DNA from: Halodesulfovibrio marinisediminis DSM 17456 | Lineage (GTDB): Bacteria > Desulfobacterota > Desulfovibrionia > Desulfovibrionales > Desulfovibrionaceae | Assembly: GCF_900129975.1 (NCBI RefSeq) | Contig: NZ_FSRG01000003.1 | Span: 186,001 to 250,000, forward strand | Direction: 5' to 3' | DNA length: 64,000 nt | Part shown: positions 24,263-33,191 of the stretch, one piece after another | Position numbering within the stretch: the first letter of the stretch is position 1 | How the letters are laid out: each line of letters opens with the position of its first letter | Position numbers and translations under genes: made by a program | The notes under the pieces: generated by a model | What the model was told of the DNA's origin: nothing | What the model saw: the letters and a program-made list of their open reading frames with translations, nothing else | Databases searched by the model: none

Positions 24263-24862
24263 ATGGAAGCTTTGTTTCAAGGAAAACTCGATAATTTTTG
24301 TGCATTTTACGCAGTGCTCAATGCAATGCAGCGAACTCATGGCCTAAACCACTGGGAAGCTCGCAAATTGTTTCATGCTGGCCTGATAAGCTTTTCACAG
24401 GATATAGAGCACTGGGAAGAAATTGTCTGCAACCGCACCGACTACATTGAGGAAGTTCAGACTTTTCTCAACGTGATAAAAAAGGAAGGTACGCCAGTAC
24501 ATTATACACGACCTTTTCCTGATGGGAAGGCTAGTATTGCAGAGGTTCTTAACGTTATTCGTGAGTGGAGCCCGATCAATAAGGACAAGGGGGTAACTCT
24601 GTACGATCAGTCTGAAGGTAAGGCTGTTGTTTTGCAATTTAAACGTTTTTTGCCGTTCCGAGGTGCGCCGCTTATAAGTCATTGGACTGCCGTAAAAGAA
24701 TATGCGGGGGCTGAGGTTCAGTTCTTAGATTCAAGCTTGGAGAAATCAGCGACATATGCACTACCGGAAAACGGGTTTTGCACCTGTGAAAAAGAAGTAA
24801 AGCAAGGCCGACTTTTTTTAATTAACCCCGCAACAATTTATCTGTTGGATTCTAATCCATAG
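24263..24862 (+). CDS. Papain-like cysteine peptidase-fold protein
   Basis: A 199-residue protein that I recognise only at fold level. The start GKLDNFCAFYAVLNAMQ carries a Cys (C13) on a helix start just as in papain-like peptidases. H140 in ISHWTAVKEY and D156 in FLDSS follow in the right order for a Cys-His-Asp triad. There is no signal peptide, so it is likely cytoplasmic. The ATG at 24263 follows GAGAGG with a long spacer; an upstream ATG at 24233 lacks any signal. Neighbours give no clue. Alternatives are a transglutaminase-like or C39-like protein of unknown target. Confidence 0.66.
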   Translation: MEALFQGKLDNFCAFYAVLNAMQRTHGLNHWEARKLFHAGLISFSQDIEHWEEIVCNRTDYIEEVQTFLNVIKKEGTPVHYTRPFPDGKASIAEVLNVIREWSPINKDKGVTLYDQSEGKAVVLQFKRFLPFRGAPLISHWTAVKEYAGAEVQFLDSSLEKSATYALPENGFCTCEKEVKQGRLFLINPATIYLLDSNP

Positions 24863-25139
24863 ACGAAAAAGGCAAAGGTTTGCAATGTCCTGAAAAGACA
24901 GTCTATTTGTTTTTTGTGCTGTATTTTTCAGTTATATTTTCATTTGGGTCGTTAGTAAGTAAAATATTTTATTTTCAAATGTTTGGTAGTTGTGCTACGA
25001 GTATTACTCTTGGGATGACGCAAGCAATGAGTTGTCACCTCGATTTTTAGACAGATGTCAAGCGTAGTTACGTTGGTAGCATTACGCTAAGCATAGGTAG
25101 AGTACAGGTTTCTGTATTTTGTACCATTGGTTTGGAGAA

Positions 25140-25165
25140 GGTTGAATCTGTGTGGGATTCAAACC
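25140..25165 (+). promoter_or_regulatory. Hairpin in the leader of the RRM gene
   Basis: A 9-bp arm (25140-25148) pairs with 25156-25165 with one bulged A and a seven-base loop. It lies about 50 bases before the GTG start. The stretch 24863-25139 before it has no gene. Confidence 0.5.
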
Positions 25166-25213
25166 TCTTGTAGGTGCGTACGCGCATTCCTGTTTTATTT
25201 TTGGAGTTTTTTC

Positions 25214-25477
25214 GTGTCTAAGAACATTTATGTTGGCAACCTTGCCTGGTCTGTTGGTAATGATGATTTGCGTGATCTTTTTGAAGAGTACGGTGAAGTT
25301 TTATCTGCTCGCGTGATTGAAGATCGCGAAACTGGACGCTCACGTGGCTTCGGTTTTGTAGAAATGGAAGATAATGGTGCTCTTGAAGCTATTGATGCTC
25401 TCAATGGCAGCGTACATGGAGGACGTAACCTCAAAGTTAATGAAGCACGTCCTCGTGAACGTCGTCCTCGTTACTAA
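25214..25477 (+). CDS. RNA-binding protein with one RRM domain
   Basis: An 87-residue protein that is one RNA recognition motif: RNP2 IYVGNL (5-10) and RNP1 RGFGFVEM (about 45-52), followed by a short Arg/Pro-rich tail RPRERRPRY. Small glycine-poor RRM proteins of this type bind single-stranded RNA and are often cold-induced in cyanobacteria and proteobacteria. The start is the GTG at 25214 with GGAG seven bases upstream; the longer open frame is non-homologous. A long structured leader and a strong terminator suggest a stand-alone, post-transcriptionally regulated gene. Confidence 0.9.
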   Translation: MSKNIYVGNLAWSVGNDDLRDLFEEYGEVLSARVIEDRETGRSRGFGFVEMEDNGALEAIDALNGSVHGGRNLKVNEARPRERRPRY

Positions 25478-25492
25478 CGAACAGTAAAAATG

Positions 25493-25521
25493 AAAGCCCA
25501 CCTTATAGGTGGGCTTTTTTT
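25493..25521 (+). terminator. Terminator after the RRM gene
   Basis: An 8-bp GC-rich core stem (25496-25503 with 25507-25514), three-base loop and seven T. Flanking A suggest use in the other direction for the convergent gene too. Confidence 0.93.
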
Positions 25522-25526
25522 ATGTG

Positions 25527-26300
25527 CTACTGAGTGGGATTATAATAGTATCTTGCTTTGTCATAAATAGTTTTTGTTTCATCTGTATATGTAAATTGAT
25601 CCATTGCTTTTTGAAAGTTATCGATAAAACTTTGGGGCACAGCGTCATTAAATAAAAAACCGTTCGGTACCGTTTTTATTACGGAAACAATGTGTAAATC
25701 TGAAGTGTTGCCACCAATTTGACGATAATTATGTACGACGCTTGGGATACTTCCTACAAGAAGAGGGGCCCGCTCTTTATGGAATTTTATAACTGTGTTG
25801 GCAAAGCTTGTTCCGTATTCAAAATTATCGTCAGAATAGCCACCTTCGCGGAGTAAGTGCAAGATGCTTGAAGTTTTTGTTACACAGATTCGTGCATTTT
25901 TTAGTTGGAATGATGATGTGAACTGATTTGCGTTCTTTTTCAGTGTGAAAAGTACAATCTTAAAAGAAAATGGTGTAGCAACAGAGCGGTAGGTTGCTCT
26001 TCTTTGTTTTGTTAAAACTACAGGGAAAAGACAGGTTGGTGTTTTTGTGTTGAAGTATTTAATAGACCGTGCCCAAGGTTGAACCTTTACTTTGTGTTCT
26101 GGAATATGCATTTGTTTCCAGATGTATCTTACAAGATCTATATTGTACCCTGTCAATATTCCGTTGTGAGTATAAGCAATCGGAGGAACTTCTTCTGTAA
26201 TAAATTGCACTTGGTTACTATAGGCTGGCAACGGGCGAAGTGAAAGGTGAGTAATGTATATTGCGATTACTGCGAGAAAAACACGAAATCGTAGCTGCAT
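25527..26300 (-). CDS. Periplasmic solute-binding protein, family 3 type
   Basis: A 257-residue protein with a signal peptide (MQLRFRVFLAVIAIYITHLS, cleavage near AYS). The mature part begins VQFITEEVPPIAYTHNGILTGYNIDLVRYIW, abridged to EEVPPIAYTHNG, which is the pattern of amino-acid-binding (SBP_bac_3) domains, also found as sensor modules. It has no permease or ATPase gene next to it, so it may bind a ligand for signalling or supply a distant transporter. Ligand unknown. Confidence 0.84.
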   Translation of the reverse strand: MQLRFRVFLAVIAIYITHLSLRPLPAYSNQVQFITEEVPPIAYTHNGILTGYNIDLVRYIWKQMHIPEHKVKVQPWARSIKYFNTKTPTCLFPVVLTKQRRATYRSVATPFSFKIVLFTLKKNANQFTSSFQLKNARICVTKTSSILHLLREGGYSDDNFEYGTSFANTVIKFHKERAPLLVGSIPSVVHNYRQIGGNTSDLHIVSVIKTVPNGFLFNDAVPQSFIDNFQKAMDQFTYTDETKTIYDKARYYYNPTQ

Positions 26301-26418
26301 GTGTGCCCCGTATATATGCTGAACAATGTTTTTTTTATGTTAAAAGTAACTTTTTTTTACTATAGGCTCCTGATACCTTTTGCAATATGTTATCACGATG
26401 TACTAGTTGGAGGAATAC

Positions 26419-27030
26419 ATGCGTCGAATTTTTACTGCACAACATTTTCCATTCATCCTTGCTGCCGTGTTTATTGTTTTCTTTGGGCTGATGGGAATCT
26501 CGCCAGTTTCCCGAGAGGTCTGGATTGCTGAGGTTATTCCTGTTGTCGCTATTTTTCTTTTGCTCTGCATTACATTTCCATTTTTTAGGTTCTCTAATGT
26601 ATCCTATGGCCTGATGGCTGTTTGGTTATTTTGGCATACAATAGGCGGGCATTATACCTTTGCAGGAGTGCCATTTGAATGGGTATCAGATCTTTTTGGA
26701 TTCGAACGGAACCATTTTGACAGGATTGGACATTTTTCTGTCGGATTTTATGCATACCCAATTGCAGAGTTGTTTGTTCGTAGGAAGCTTGCCGGACCAA
26801 TTGTTACAACACTTTTCGCATTGTTTAGTATAATGTCAGTCGCGGCGGCATACGAGATTATTGAGTGGCAATATGCTGTTATTGAAGGTGGTAAAGCTGG
26901 TATTGAGTTCCTTGGCAGTCAGGGGGATGTATGGGATGCTCAGAAAGATATGTTTGCGGACACGCTTGGTGCGCTTGTGATATTGGTTTTATTCTGGGTG
27001 TTCGGTAAACGTTGGGGCAGCCGTGGATAG
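26419..27030 (+). CDS. DUF2238 (YjdF-like) membrane protein
   Basis: A 203-residue protein with about six membrane helices. Family features include FWHTIGGHYTFAGVPF (about 72-87), the FERNHFDRIGHFSVGF segment (about 94-109) and AAYEIIEWQYA near 149-159, with GDVWDAQKDMFADTLGA near 176-192. DUF2238 function is unknown. GGAGG stands before the ATG at 26419. It is divergent from the solute-binding protein gene, with 118 bases between them. Confidence 0.88.
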   Translation: MRRIFTAQHFPFILAAVFIVFFGLMGISPVSREVWIAEVIPVVAIFLLLCITFPFFRFSNVSYGLMAVWLFWHTIGGHYTFAGVPFEWVSDLFGFERNHFDRIGHFSVGFYAYPIAELFVRRKLAGPIVTTLFALFSIMSVAAAYEIIEWQYAVIEGGKAGIEFLGSQGDVWDAQKDMFADTLGALVILVLFWVFGKRWGSRG

Positions 27031-27114
27031 TCGGAAATGACATTACTGGATTAAGTGAGTCTGGCTTGATGCGTTGAAGTGGCAGGCATAGGCAGCTTAA
27101 CTATATAGTACTAA

Positions 27115-27147
27115 AAAAGCGGCATGGAACAAACCATGCCGCTTTTT
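27115..27147. terminator. Bidirectional terminator between the DUF2238 and permease genes
   Basis: A 9-bp stem (27119-27127 with 27134-27142), six-base loop, A run before and T run after, placed between convergent genes. Confidence 0.93.
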
Positions 27148-27172
27148 CATTTTTAGAGGGGTTGTGAGCCGG

Positions 27173-28378
27173 TTAAATGACAACGTTAAACAGGAAGCCA
27201 ACAAGTAGAATGCCGGATGCTACGATAGAGACATAAATGGTGATGAGTTTAGTGCTGAGCACTTTTCTGAGAATAACCATTTCAGGAAGGCTGAGTGCTA
27301 CAACAGACATCATGAAAGCCAGTGCTGTGCCGAGAGCTGCACCTTTGCCGAGTAAAGCAGATACGATAGGGATAATACCTGCTGCACTTGCATACATCGG
27401 CACGCCGATAACTACAGCAGCAGGAACACTCCACCAGGCCTCTTTACCCATGATTGACGCCATAGCTCCTTCTGGAACATAGCCGTGGATACCGGCACCT
27501 ACAGCGATACCGATGACAATGTACATCCATGTCTTGCCCAAAATATCTACTACAGAATCCCACGCATAGTCTAAGCGGTGCGCAAAAGTTGGGTAGACTG
27601 GGGCCTTGTTGTTGCCGTCATCACGAATTTGACGAACCCATGGTTCCAGCATGTGCTCCAGCTTCATCTTACCGAGAATCCAGCCTGCAATAACCGCAAC
27701 GGTTACGCCAGTTACAAGATACAGCGCAGCAACTTTGAATCCAAACAGGCCGTAAAGTAAAACAAGCGCAATTTCGTTTACCATTGGTGCTGCAATAAGG
27801 AACGAGAACGTAACGCCGAGCGGAACGCCTGCAGCCACAAAACCAAGAAAGAGCGGTACGGCAGAACAGGAGCAGAATGGGGTAACAATACCCACACATG
27901 CTGCAATGACGTTGCCGATAGATTCTTTTCCGCTAAGGTGTTTGCGGCTACGCTCCGGGGTAATCCAAGTGCGCAATACGCCTACAGCAAATACAACCAG
28001 ACTCAGTAACAGCAGGATCTTTGGAGTGTCATATAAGAAGAATTTTATTGATTCATAAAGATGACTTCCTGCTTCAATACCTGGGATCATTCCCGTGAGG
28101 GTTTCAGCAATGTATGTCAGCTGTGAGTAAAGAATTCCCCAGCCGATTAGCGTGATTGTTCCGACAATGGCATAGAACGAAAGTGAAAAACGAGCTTCTT
28201 TGTTTTGCACCGATGCAGAACCGCATGCACACGGAGATTCAAAGGGGTTTTCTGGTGCAGCAGTGCCTGTCTTTGGAGCGCCAAAAGCCTGGGCAGCGAA
28301 CTCGCCGCCTATATTTGGGCTTCAGCAGGGGGCTTTTTTTTCTTTGTTCTGGAGTGGTGTGATTTCAAGTGGTTTCAT
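27173..28378 (-). CDS. ArsP/DUF318-type permease, probable selenoprotein read through in-frame TGA
   Basis: The membrane part is a DUF318/ArsP-like permease with about eight helices and the thiol motif TPFCSCSAVPLF, of the kind that exports trivalent organoarsenicals or metals. A start for only this part would be a GTG at 28210 without a ribosome binding site. The same frame continues upstream for 56 more codons to an ATG at 28378 (AAGGG upstream), interrupted only by TGA at 28322-28324, codon 19, directly after a Cys codon (KKAPC-U-SPNIGG). The extension has another Cys cluster, SPCACGS. A SECIS-like hairpin follows the TGA. Reading TGA as selenocysteine gives 401 residues. It follows arsR by 13 bases. 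The alternative is a stop mutation with internal initiation. Confidence 0.78.
28292..28309 (-). promoter_or_regulatory. Candidate bacterial SECIS hairpin
   Basis: On the minus-strand RNA, 28309-28303 pairs with 28298-28292 (7 bp, one G-U), closing an AGUU loop. The loop G is at its second position, 21 nt downstream of the UGA at 28324-28322, inside the 16-37 nt window of the bacterial SECIS model. Confidence 0.65.
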
Positions 28379-28391
28379 GATCATACCCTTG

Positions 28392-28733
28392 TTAAAGAAT
28401 GTTTTTTGTCTTTTTCAAGGCAAGTAAGTTTGTTTGTAATATAGCAAATTCGCCGTCTGTTCTTACAGCCTGCAGTAGCAGTTCTAAAAACGTTATAATA
28501 TGTTTGTCAGTGCTGTCAGTTGCGAGGCGGTAATGCGTCCAACCGCCTGCCTTGCGTCCGATTGTGAGGCCGGCATCTGTACACTGTTTTAAATGACGGG
28601 AAATTGTAGGCTGCGCGAGCCCCATAATTTCCACTATGTTGCACACACAGAGTTCTCCACCTTGTAGTAAGCCAAGGATGCGGACTCGTGTGGGGTCAGA
28701 TAGTGTTTTGGTAATTTTGATGAAGTTGTTCAT
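28392..28733 (-). CDS. arsR: ArsR-family metal(loid)-sensing repressor
   Basis: A 113-residue winged-helix repressor. It has the ArsR metal-binding motif ELCVCNI (CxC on helix 3, near 31-37) and the recognition helix AQPTISRHLKQCTDAGL (near 43-59). Release from DNA on binding As(III), Sb(III) or similar thiophilic ions is expected. GGAGA precedes the ATG at 28733, excluding the longer frame. It is the first gene of an operon with the permease. A long dyad directly upstream is a likely operator. Confidence 0.92.
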   Translation of the reverse strand: MNNFIKITKTLSDPTRVRILGLLQGGELCVCNIVEIMGLAQPTISRHLKQCTDAGLTIGRKAGGWTHYRLATDSTDKHIITFLELLLQAVRTDGEFAILQTNLLALKKTKNIL

Positions 28734-28745
28734 AAATTCTCCCGA

Positions 28746-28777
28746 ATGCACATTTAGCAATATGGCTATATGTGCAT
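28746..28777. promoter_or_regulatory. Dyad upstream of arsR, candidate operator
   Basis: Perfect 8-base inverted arms (28746-28753 and 28770-28777, ATGCACAT/ATGTGCAT) with a further ATAT/TATAT symmetry inside. It lies 13-44 bases upstream of the arsR start, the usual place for autoregulation. Confidence 0.55.
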
Positions 28778-28932
28778 GTTGTCAATATGCTGCAATGAGA
28801 AAAGTGCGGCTGTACAGCATAGCGCAAAGAGCGTATGTGTTGCGGCGAGTACTTTTATTGCGAATGTATTGATGATAAAGGTAAAGAATTTAGAGCTAAG
28901 AGAGTTTAATCCTTGATTAGCACAGGAGATAG

Positions 28933-29568
28933 ATGATGACAGCCTGCGATCCTCAGGTAAATTTACAAGGACGCGAGAAGCTTACCCGTCTCGCAGACTT
29001 TTTGTTTGAAGCAGGTATGCTGCGCAAAACTCCGCGCAGTGGATACCAGTTTTTGGGTTCCGGCAGCGAGAATGTTGCAGAGCATTCTTTTAGAACAGCG
29101 ATCGTGGGTTTTGTGCTTGCCAACGAAGCAGGGGCAGATCCTGTACATACCGCAATGATGTGCCTTTTTCATGACTTCCATGAGGCTCGAGTTGGTGATT
29201 TTAACTATGTAAACCGCATTTACAACACCTGTGACCCGAAAGCTGCTTTTACTCATGCGTTGGAAGGTACTGGTCTTGAACCCTTAGTTATGCCGTATTG
29301 GGATGAGCTTGAAGAAGCAGAATCTCTGGAGGCAAAACTTGCTCAGGATGCAGATCAAATCGACCTTATTTTAAATCTTAAAGAGGAGTCTGATCTGGGA
29401 AACAAGTATGCCGGAAAATGGTTGGAGGGGGCATTGCCACGTCTGCGTACAGAGGTAGGCAAGGCTCTTGCTGAACGTATCTGTGAAACAGACCACACTG
29501 ACTGGTGGTATAAAGGTCCGGAAAAAAGCTGGTGGATGCGTAAAAACGGTAAGAAGAAAGCTAAGTAA
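28933..29568 (+). CDS. HD-domain phosphohydrolase, YfbR/HDDC2-like
   Basis: A 211-residue HD-superfamily protein. It has NVAEHSFRTAIVG (first His, about 48-60), the HDFHEARVGD motif (about 80-89) and AQDADQIDLIL (about 137-147), the pattern of 5'-deoxynucleotidases of the YfbR/HDDC2 group, which act on dNMPs with a divalent metal. The C-terminus is Trp- and Lys-rich. AGGAGA precedes the double ATG. It stands alone, divergent from arsR. Confidence 0.88.
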   Translation: MMTACDPQVNLQGREKLTRLADFLFEAGMLRKTPRSGYQFLGSGSENVAEHSFRTAIVGFVLANEAGADPVHTAMMCLFHDFHEARVGDFNYVNRIYNTCDPKAAFTHALEGTGLEPLVMPYWDELEEAESLEAKLAQDADQIDLILNLKEESDLGNKYAGKWLEGALPRLRTEVGKALAERICETDHTDWWYKGPEKSWWMRKNGKKKAK

Positions 29569-29600
29569 CAGAATGTATTCTTAGTATATTGAAAAAGTAA

Positions 29601-29633
29601 AAAGGAGCGGTAGATTTCTACCGCTCCTTTTTT
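29601..29633. terminator. Bidirectional terminator after the HD gene
   Basis: A 13-bp perfect stem (29601-29613 with 29618-29630), four-base loop, A/T flanks. It also serves the leftward small gene. Confidence 0.93.
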
Positions 29634-29647
29634 ATTTATTTGTGTTT

Positions 29648-29890
29648 TTATTTCCCTTTTGGGAGATAGGTTACGGTGGAGCGTGCACCCAGTTCTGCAT
29701 CGGCAGTTATTTCGACGTCACTCCAGTAGATTGCACCGGAGTTGATGTCATTCTGTTCGATAAAGGTTGCCAGAGTGCTGGCGGATTCCACATTGGCAAG
29801 CAGCATCGGGGAGAATACGAACATAAACAGCCAGATTATGAAGACTCCGGATGCGAATGATAGATAGCGTTTTACGCTGCTTTTTTGCAT
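29648..29890 (-). CDS. Small membrane-anchored protein after the YeiH-type gene
   Basis: An 80-residue protein with one N-terminal membrane helix (YLSFASGVFIIWLFMFVFSP) and an outside tail with DINSGAIYWSDVEITADAEL. I do not recognise a family. An AAAGGA precedes the ATG at 29890, 26 bases after the exporter gene on the same strand, so the two probably form an operon. It may be a small accessory subunit of the transporter (inference). Confidence 0.68.
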   Translation of the reverse strand: MQKSSVKRYLSFASGVFIIWLFMFVFSPMLLANVESASTLATFIEQNDINSGAIYWSDVEITADAELGARSTVTYLPKGK

Positions 29891-29916
29891 AGGAATTGTC
29901 CTTTTATATTTATGTG

Positions 29917-31659
29917 CTAGATGTTTGCAGTGATTTCCGGGAATACCACGTAGAACATCAGGTATGCCATAGTCAGTGTTAGGATGAGGTTGAAGGACTG
30001 ACCGCATACATAAAGAATAAGCGGCTTGCCGCCTTTGAAGTAGTGACCGAGTTCGCGGAAGTTAGTTGCAAGGCCGATGGAAACAAAGGCAAGGCAGAAG
30101 AACCAACCGCGGAAAGCTTTGGAGAAACCACGGATTACACCATGGTCAATCATTGCAAAGCCTACATCTGCTCCCATTGAGCCGTAAATCCATGAGAACA
30201 GGACAGAAGCGGCGAGGAAGCCGAGTACGAATTTAGGGAAACGGTACCAGATTTCCCATGCGTTTACAGTGCGGCCGGGAGTGCAATCAACTCGGGTGCA
30301 CCAGTAAATAGCAACACCGAATGCTGTAACACCGATGAGCACGTTCTGGATCATTTTAATGGTTGCTGCAACATACAATGCTTTTTGTGAAAGGAAGGCA
30401 CCTGCAGCGGCTACCGCACCTGTAGCGTCAATTGTTCCTCCCATCCATGCGCCGCCGAGAATGTATGGCATTTCTACAGCCTTAATGAACGCAGGCATAA
30501 CGATCATCATGATGGATGTGAAAACAAGAGAAAGACCTACAGACAGGGTGAGTTCTTCTTTTTTAGCGCGACATGCTGCTGCGGTGGCGATAGCTGCGGA
30601 AACACCACAAACTGACATGTCCGCAGAAATCACAATGTTCAGCGTCTTGGATGGCATTTTTACTATTTTCTGACCGAAGATGAAGGTTGAGATGAGTACA
30701 ACAGGAGTAACTACCCATGCTACAAAAATGCCCGGAATACCAATCGCAACGATCTTACTGAAAAGAACTTCTGCACCCAGGAGTACCAGACCTGTTTTGA
30801 TGAAATATTCAGTCTGGACGGCAGGCATGACCCATTTAGGGGTACCGATGGTGTTTGAAATGAGAAGGCCGAATAGAATAGCCCATGCTGCGTAGCCGAT
30901 ACCAAGTCCTTTCATAGTGCTTTGCTGCGCTGCGACATAAGCAAGAGTTGCAATAGCGAAAACAAAGATGAAACCTATGAAGAACTTAGCAGGGCTATAC
31001 CCCATTGCGGCACGCCCTATGGCAAAGAAAGCACCAACTGCAATGCATAACATAATTAGCCATGTCAGTTGGTTGTATGCTTTAACTTTAGTTTTTTTCT
31101 TGGCTTTACTGGCTGCAAATTTTTTATTGCGCCAGTCGCTGATAGCGTCTGAAGCTTTTTGGTTCAGTTCAGCATTGCTGTAGTTGGCTTCGCCAGCAGC
31201 AGTCTGTGCAATTGTTGCAGCGGCTAGTGATTCATCTGCTGCTTTTTTTGCTTTTTCATACTTGGCAGTAGCTTTTACTTTTTTAGCATTAGCTCGTGCG
31301 TTGTCCATAAAAAATGCATCAAGCACGTTCGTGGACCAGCCATGCGGTTTGCTTTGGAATTTTTTAATAGTCTTTGCAAAAGGTGAGGAGGTTGCCTTTA
31401 TGCCCTTAGCATCAGCAGCCTTGTAGTACTCAATTGTTTTAAACGGAGCGATGTTCGACTCTGCTTGCATGATTGCGTTAGACGCAGCAATGGTTGCTCG
31501 TAGGTTCTTAGGCTCATTAGGAAGATAAATAATGAGACCGATAATTAGAATTGCAAAACCGAGCCATATTGCCCAATAGTCTTCAAGTTTAATCAAGTCA
31601 GACCAACTGGCTTGTCCTTTATCAACAACAACGTCTTGTTGCACGTTTTGCTCTGCCAT
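29917..31659 (-). CDS. YeiH-family putative sulfate exporter with N-terminal extension
   Basis: A 580-residue protein. From about residue 200 on it is a YeiH/DUF correspondence: about ten helices with the segments [58 protein letters not shown] and [13 protein letters not shown]. Typical YeiH proteins are 330-350 residues. The first 200 residues add one membrane helix (about 29-47) and a long Ala/Lys-rich, probably coiled-coil, non-membrane domain. Family annotation is putative sulfate or sulfonate export; in a sulfate reducer this could handle sulfur oxyanions. AAGGAGG best fits the ATG at 31659; an ATG 6 bases upstream is too close to it. Confidence 0.85.
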   Translation of the reverse strand: MAEQNVQQDVVVDKGQASWSDLIKLEDYWAIWLGFAILIIGLIIYLPNEPKNLRATIAASNAIMQAESNIAPFKTIEYYKAADAKGIKATSSPFAKTIKKFQSKPHGWSTNVLDAFFMDNARANAKKVKATAKYEKAKKAADESLAAATIAQTAAGEANYSNAELNQKASDAISDWRNKKFAASKAKKKTKVKAYNQLTWLIMLCIAVGAFFAIGRAAMGYSPAKFFIGFIFVFAIATLAYVAAQQSTMKGLGIGYAAWAILFGLLISNTIGTPKWVMPAVQTEYFIKTGLVLLGAEVLFSKIVAIGIPGIFVAWVVTPVVLISTFIFGQKIVKMPSKTLNIVISADMSVCGVSAAIATAAACRAKKEELTLSVGLSLVFTSIMMIVMPAFIKAVEMPYILGGAWMGGTIDATGAVAAAGAFLSQKALYVAATIKMIQNVLIGVTAFGVAIYWCTRVDCTPGRTVNAWEIWYRFPKFVLGFLAASVLFSWIYGSMGADVGFAMIDHGVIRGFSKAFRGWFFCLAFVSIGLATNFRELGHYFKGGKPLILYVCGQSFNLILTLTMAYLMFYVVFPEITANI

Positions 31660-32262
31660 TACCATTCCTCCTTAGTAAAAGTAGCAAGGTCATGTAGGCC
31701 ACAATAAAAATAGGCATGGGGGAGTTACCCGATCATCAAGATGGAACTGATAACCATACCCGTTATTACACGCCGGATACCTCAAAGCATGTAGGCAGGT
31801 GAGCAGAGGGAGAGGTTGTTCTGTGGAAAGCAGAGGAGGTGCTGATGGTAGAAATAAGCGAGCTGGAGTAAGTCAGAACAGGCGATGCGTATACTCAGTA
31901 TAGTGAGGCTCATACTGCTAACTTGCTCAGTAGTATAAGAGGTAAAAGGCGTAAAATGTCAACAATTACCTGTAAATAAAACATAAAATATCTATAAAGA
32001 ATAATGCGTGGAAAAGAGCTTTAGCCAAAGGGTAGGTGAGCTGCACTCACGATGAAGGCAACAACAACGCCGGTGAAGTCTACAATGGGCTGTACATTCA
32101 CATTATTGGCTAGCCACTTTTACGGTTGCACAGGTGCTTTATAGGTTGTGTCAATTACAGGCAATAGTGCTCTATCTATATTATGCAAAGGTAAAAAACG
32201 GTGTATTCTTATGCAAAATGAAAAACAACGGGCACTGCCCAGAATAATTTGGAGAATACATT
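31660..32262. other. Long intergenic region with short dyads
   Basis: Divergent promoter region of the YeiH-type and SDR genes. No credible gene. Around 31890-31936 short related inverted repeats occur (ATACTCAGTAT, then an imperfect ATACTGCT/AGTAGTAT pair); they may be protein sites, but this is weak. Confidence 0.45.
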
Positions 32263-32985
32263 ATGTCTAAGCCACTTATAGTCATTACCGGAGCAAGTTC
32301 AGGGTTCGGTGAAGCAACTGCTCGTACTTTAAGCGAAAAGGGTTTTCCACTTCTCCTTATAGCTCGTCGTCTTGATCGACTTAAAGCATTACATTTACCA
32401 AATACCATTTGTGCAAAGGTAGATGTGACAGACCGTAAAGCAATGGTAAGAGCTATAGCTGATGCAGAAGCTACCTTTGGTCCTGTTGATTGTATGATAA
32501 ACAATGCTGGTGTGATGTTGCTTGGGCAAGCATGTGAGCAAGATCCGGCAGAATGGCAGAAAATGATTGATGTAAATGTGGTTGGTCTTCTTAACGGTAT
32601 TCACGCTGTTCTCCCAAGTATGCGTGAACGTAAGCAGGGAACTATCATTAATGTTAGTTCTGTTGCAGGACGTAAAACTTTCCCGAATCATGCTGTCTAC
32701 TGCGGAACCAAGTTTGCGGTGCATGCTATGAGTGAAAATATTCGTGAAGAAGTTGCAGCCGATAATGTTCGTGTGATCGTAATTGCTCCGGGTGCCGCTG
32801 AAACAGAACTTCTTAGTCATACCACTTCTGATGAAATTAAAGCTAACTACAACCAGTGGAAGGAACAGATGGGGGGTGTGATGAGTGCGCAGGATGTCGC
32901 CAATTCAATTGTGTTTGCTTACGAGCAACCCCAATCTGTCTGTGTCCGTGAAATTGTTCTCGCTCCTACGCTTCAGGAACCGTAA
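32263..32985 (+). CDS. Short-chain dehydrogenase/reductase
   Basis: A 240-residue classical SDR. It has the cofactor motif TGASSGFGEATA (about 9-20), the NNAG motif (INNAGVML, about 80-87), the active-site Ser in NVSSVAG (about 134-140) and YCGTKFA with Tyr and Lys (about 150-156). The R residues after the second strand (ARRLDRL) suggest NADP preference. A serine/3-hydroxy-acid dehydrogenase of the YdfG type is the nearest match. GGAGA precedes the ATG. It stands alone, followed by a repeat region. Confidence 0.9.
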   Translation: MSKPLIVITGASSGFGEATARTLSEKGFPLLLIARRLDRLKALHLPNTICAKVDVTDRKAMVRAIADAEATFGPVDCMINNAGVMLLGQACEQDPAEWQKMIDVNVVGLLNGIHAVLPSMRERKQGTIINVSSVAGRKTFPNHAVYCGTKFAVHAMSENIREEVAADNVRVIVIAPGAAETELLSHTTSDEIKANYNQWKEQMGGVMSAQDVANSIVFAYEQPQSVCVREIVLAPTLQEP

Positions 32986-33014
32986 GCTGTTATAGCGCTT
33001 GTGGGACTTTTTTT

Positions 33015-33136
33015 GCCTCCGGCGGCTTAAGAACCCTGTTTACACTGTCGCTGTCTGTAATCTCTCGTACCTCAAGAACAGCTACCGCTTTGGAAAAGGG
33101 CTTCTTAAGAATCTCCTAAAGCTTTTACTTGCGAGG
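33015..33136 (+). repeat. Diverged inverted repeat, copy 1
   Basis: About 120 bases that match copy 2 (33285-33407) in the opposite orientation. Both begin with the 12-base GCCTCCGGCGGC, share GTAATCTCTC, an AAGAAC/GAGAAC box and GGCTTCT, and end at GCGAGG. Divergence elsewhere is considerable. Confidence 0.65.
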
Positions 33137-33191
33137 TCAGCACGTTTCTTATGTAGCCTCGTGGCTTATGCCCCACTGACTTAACTAATAT

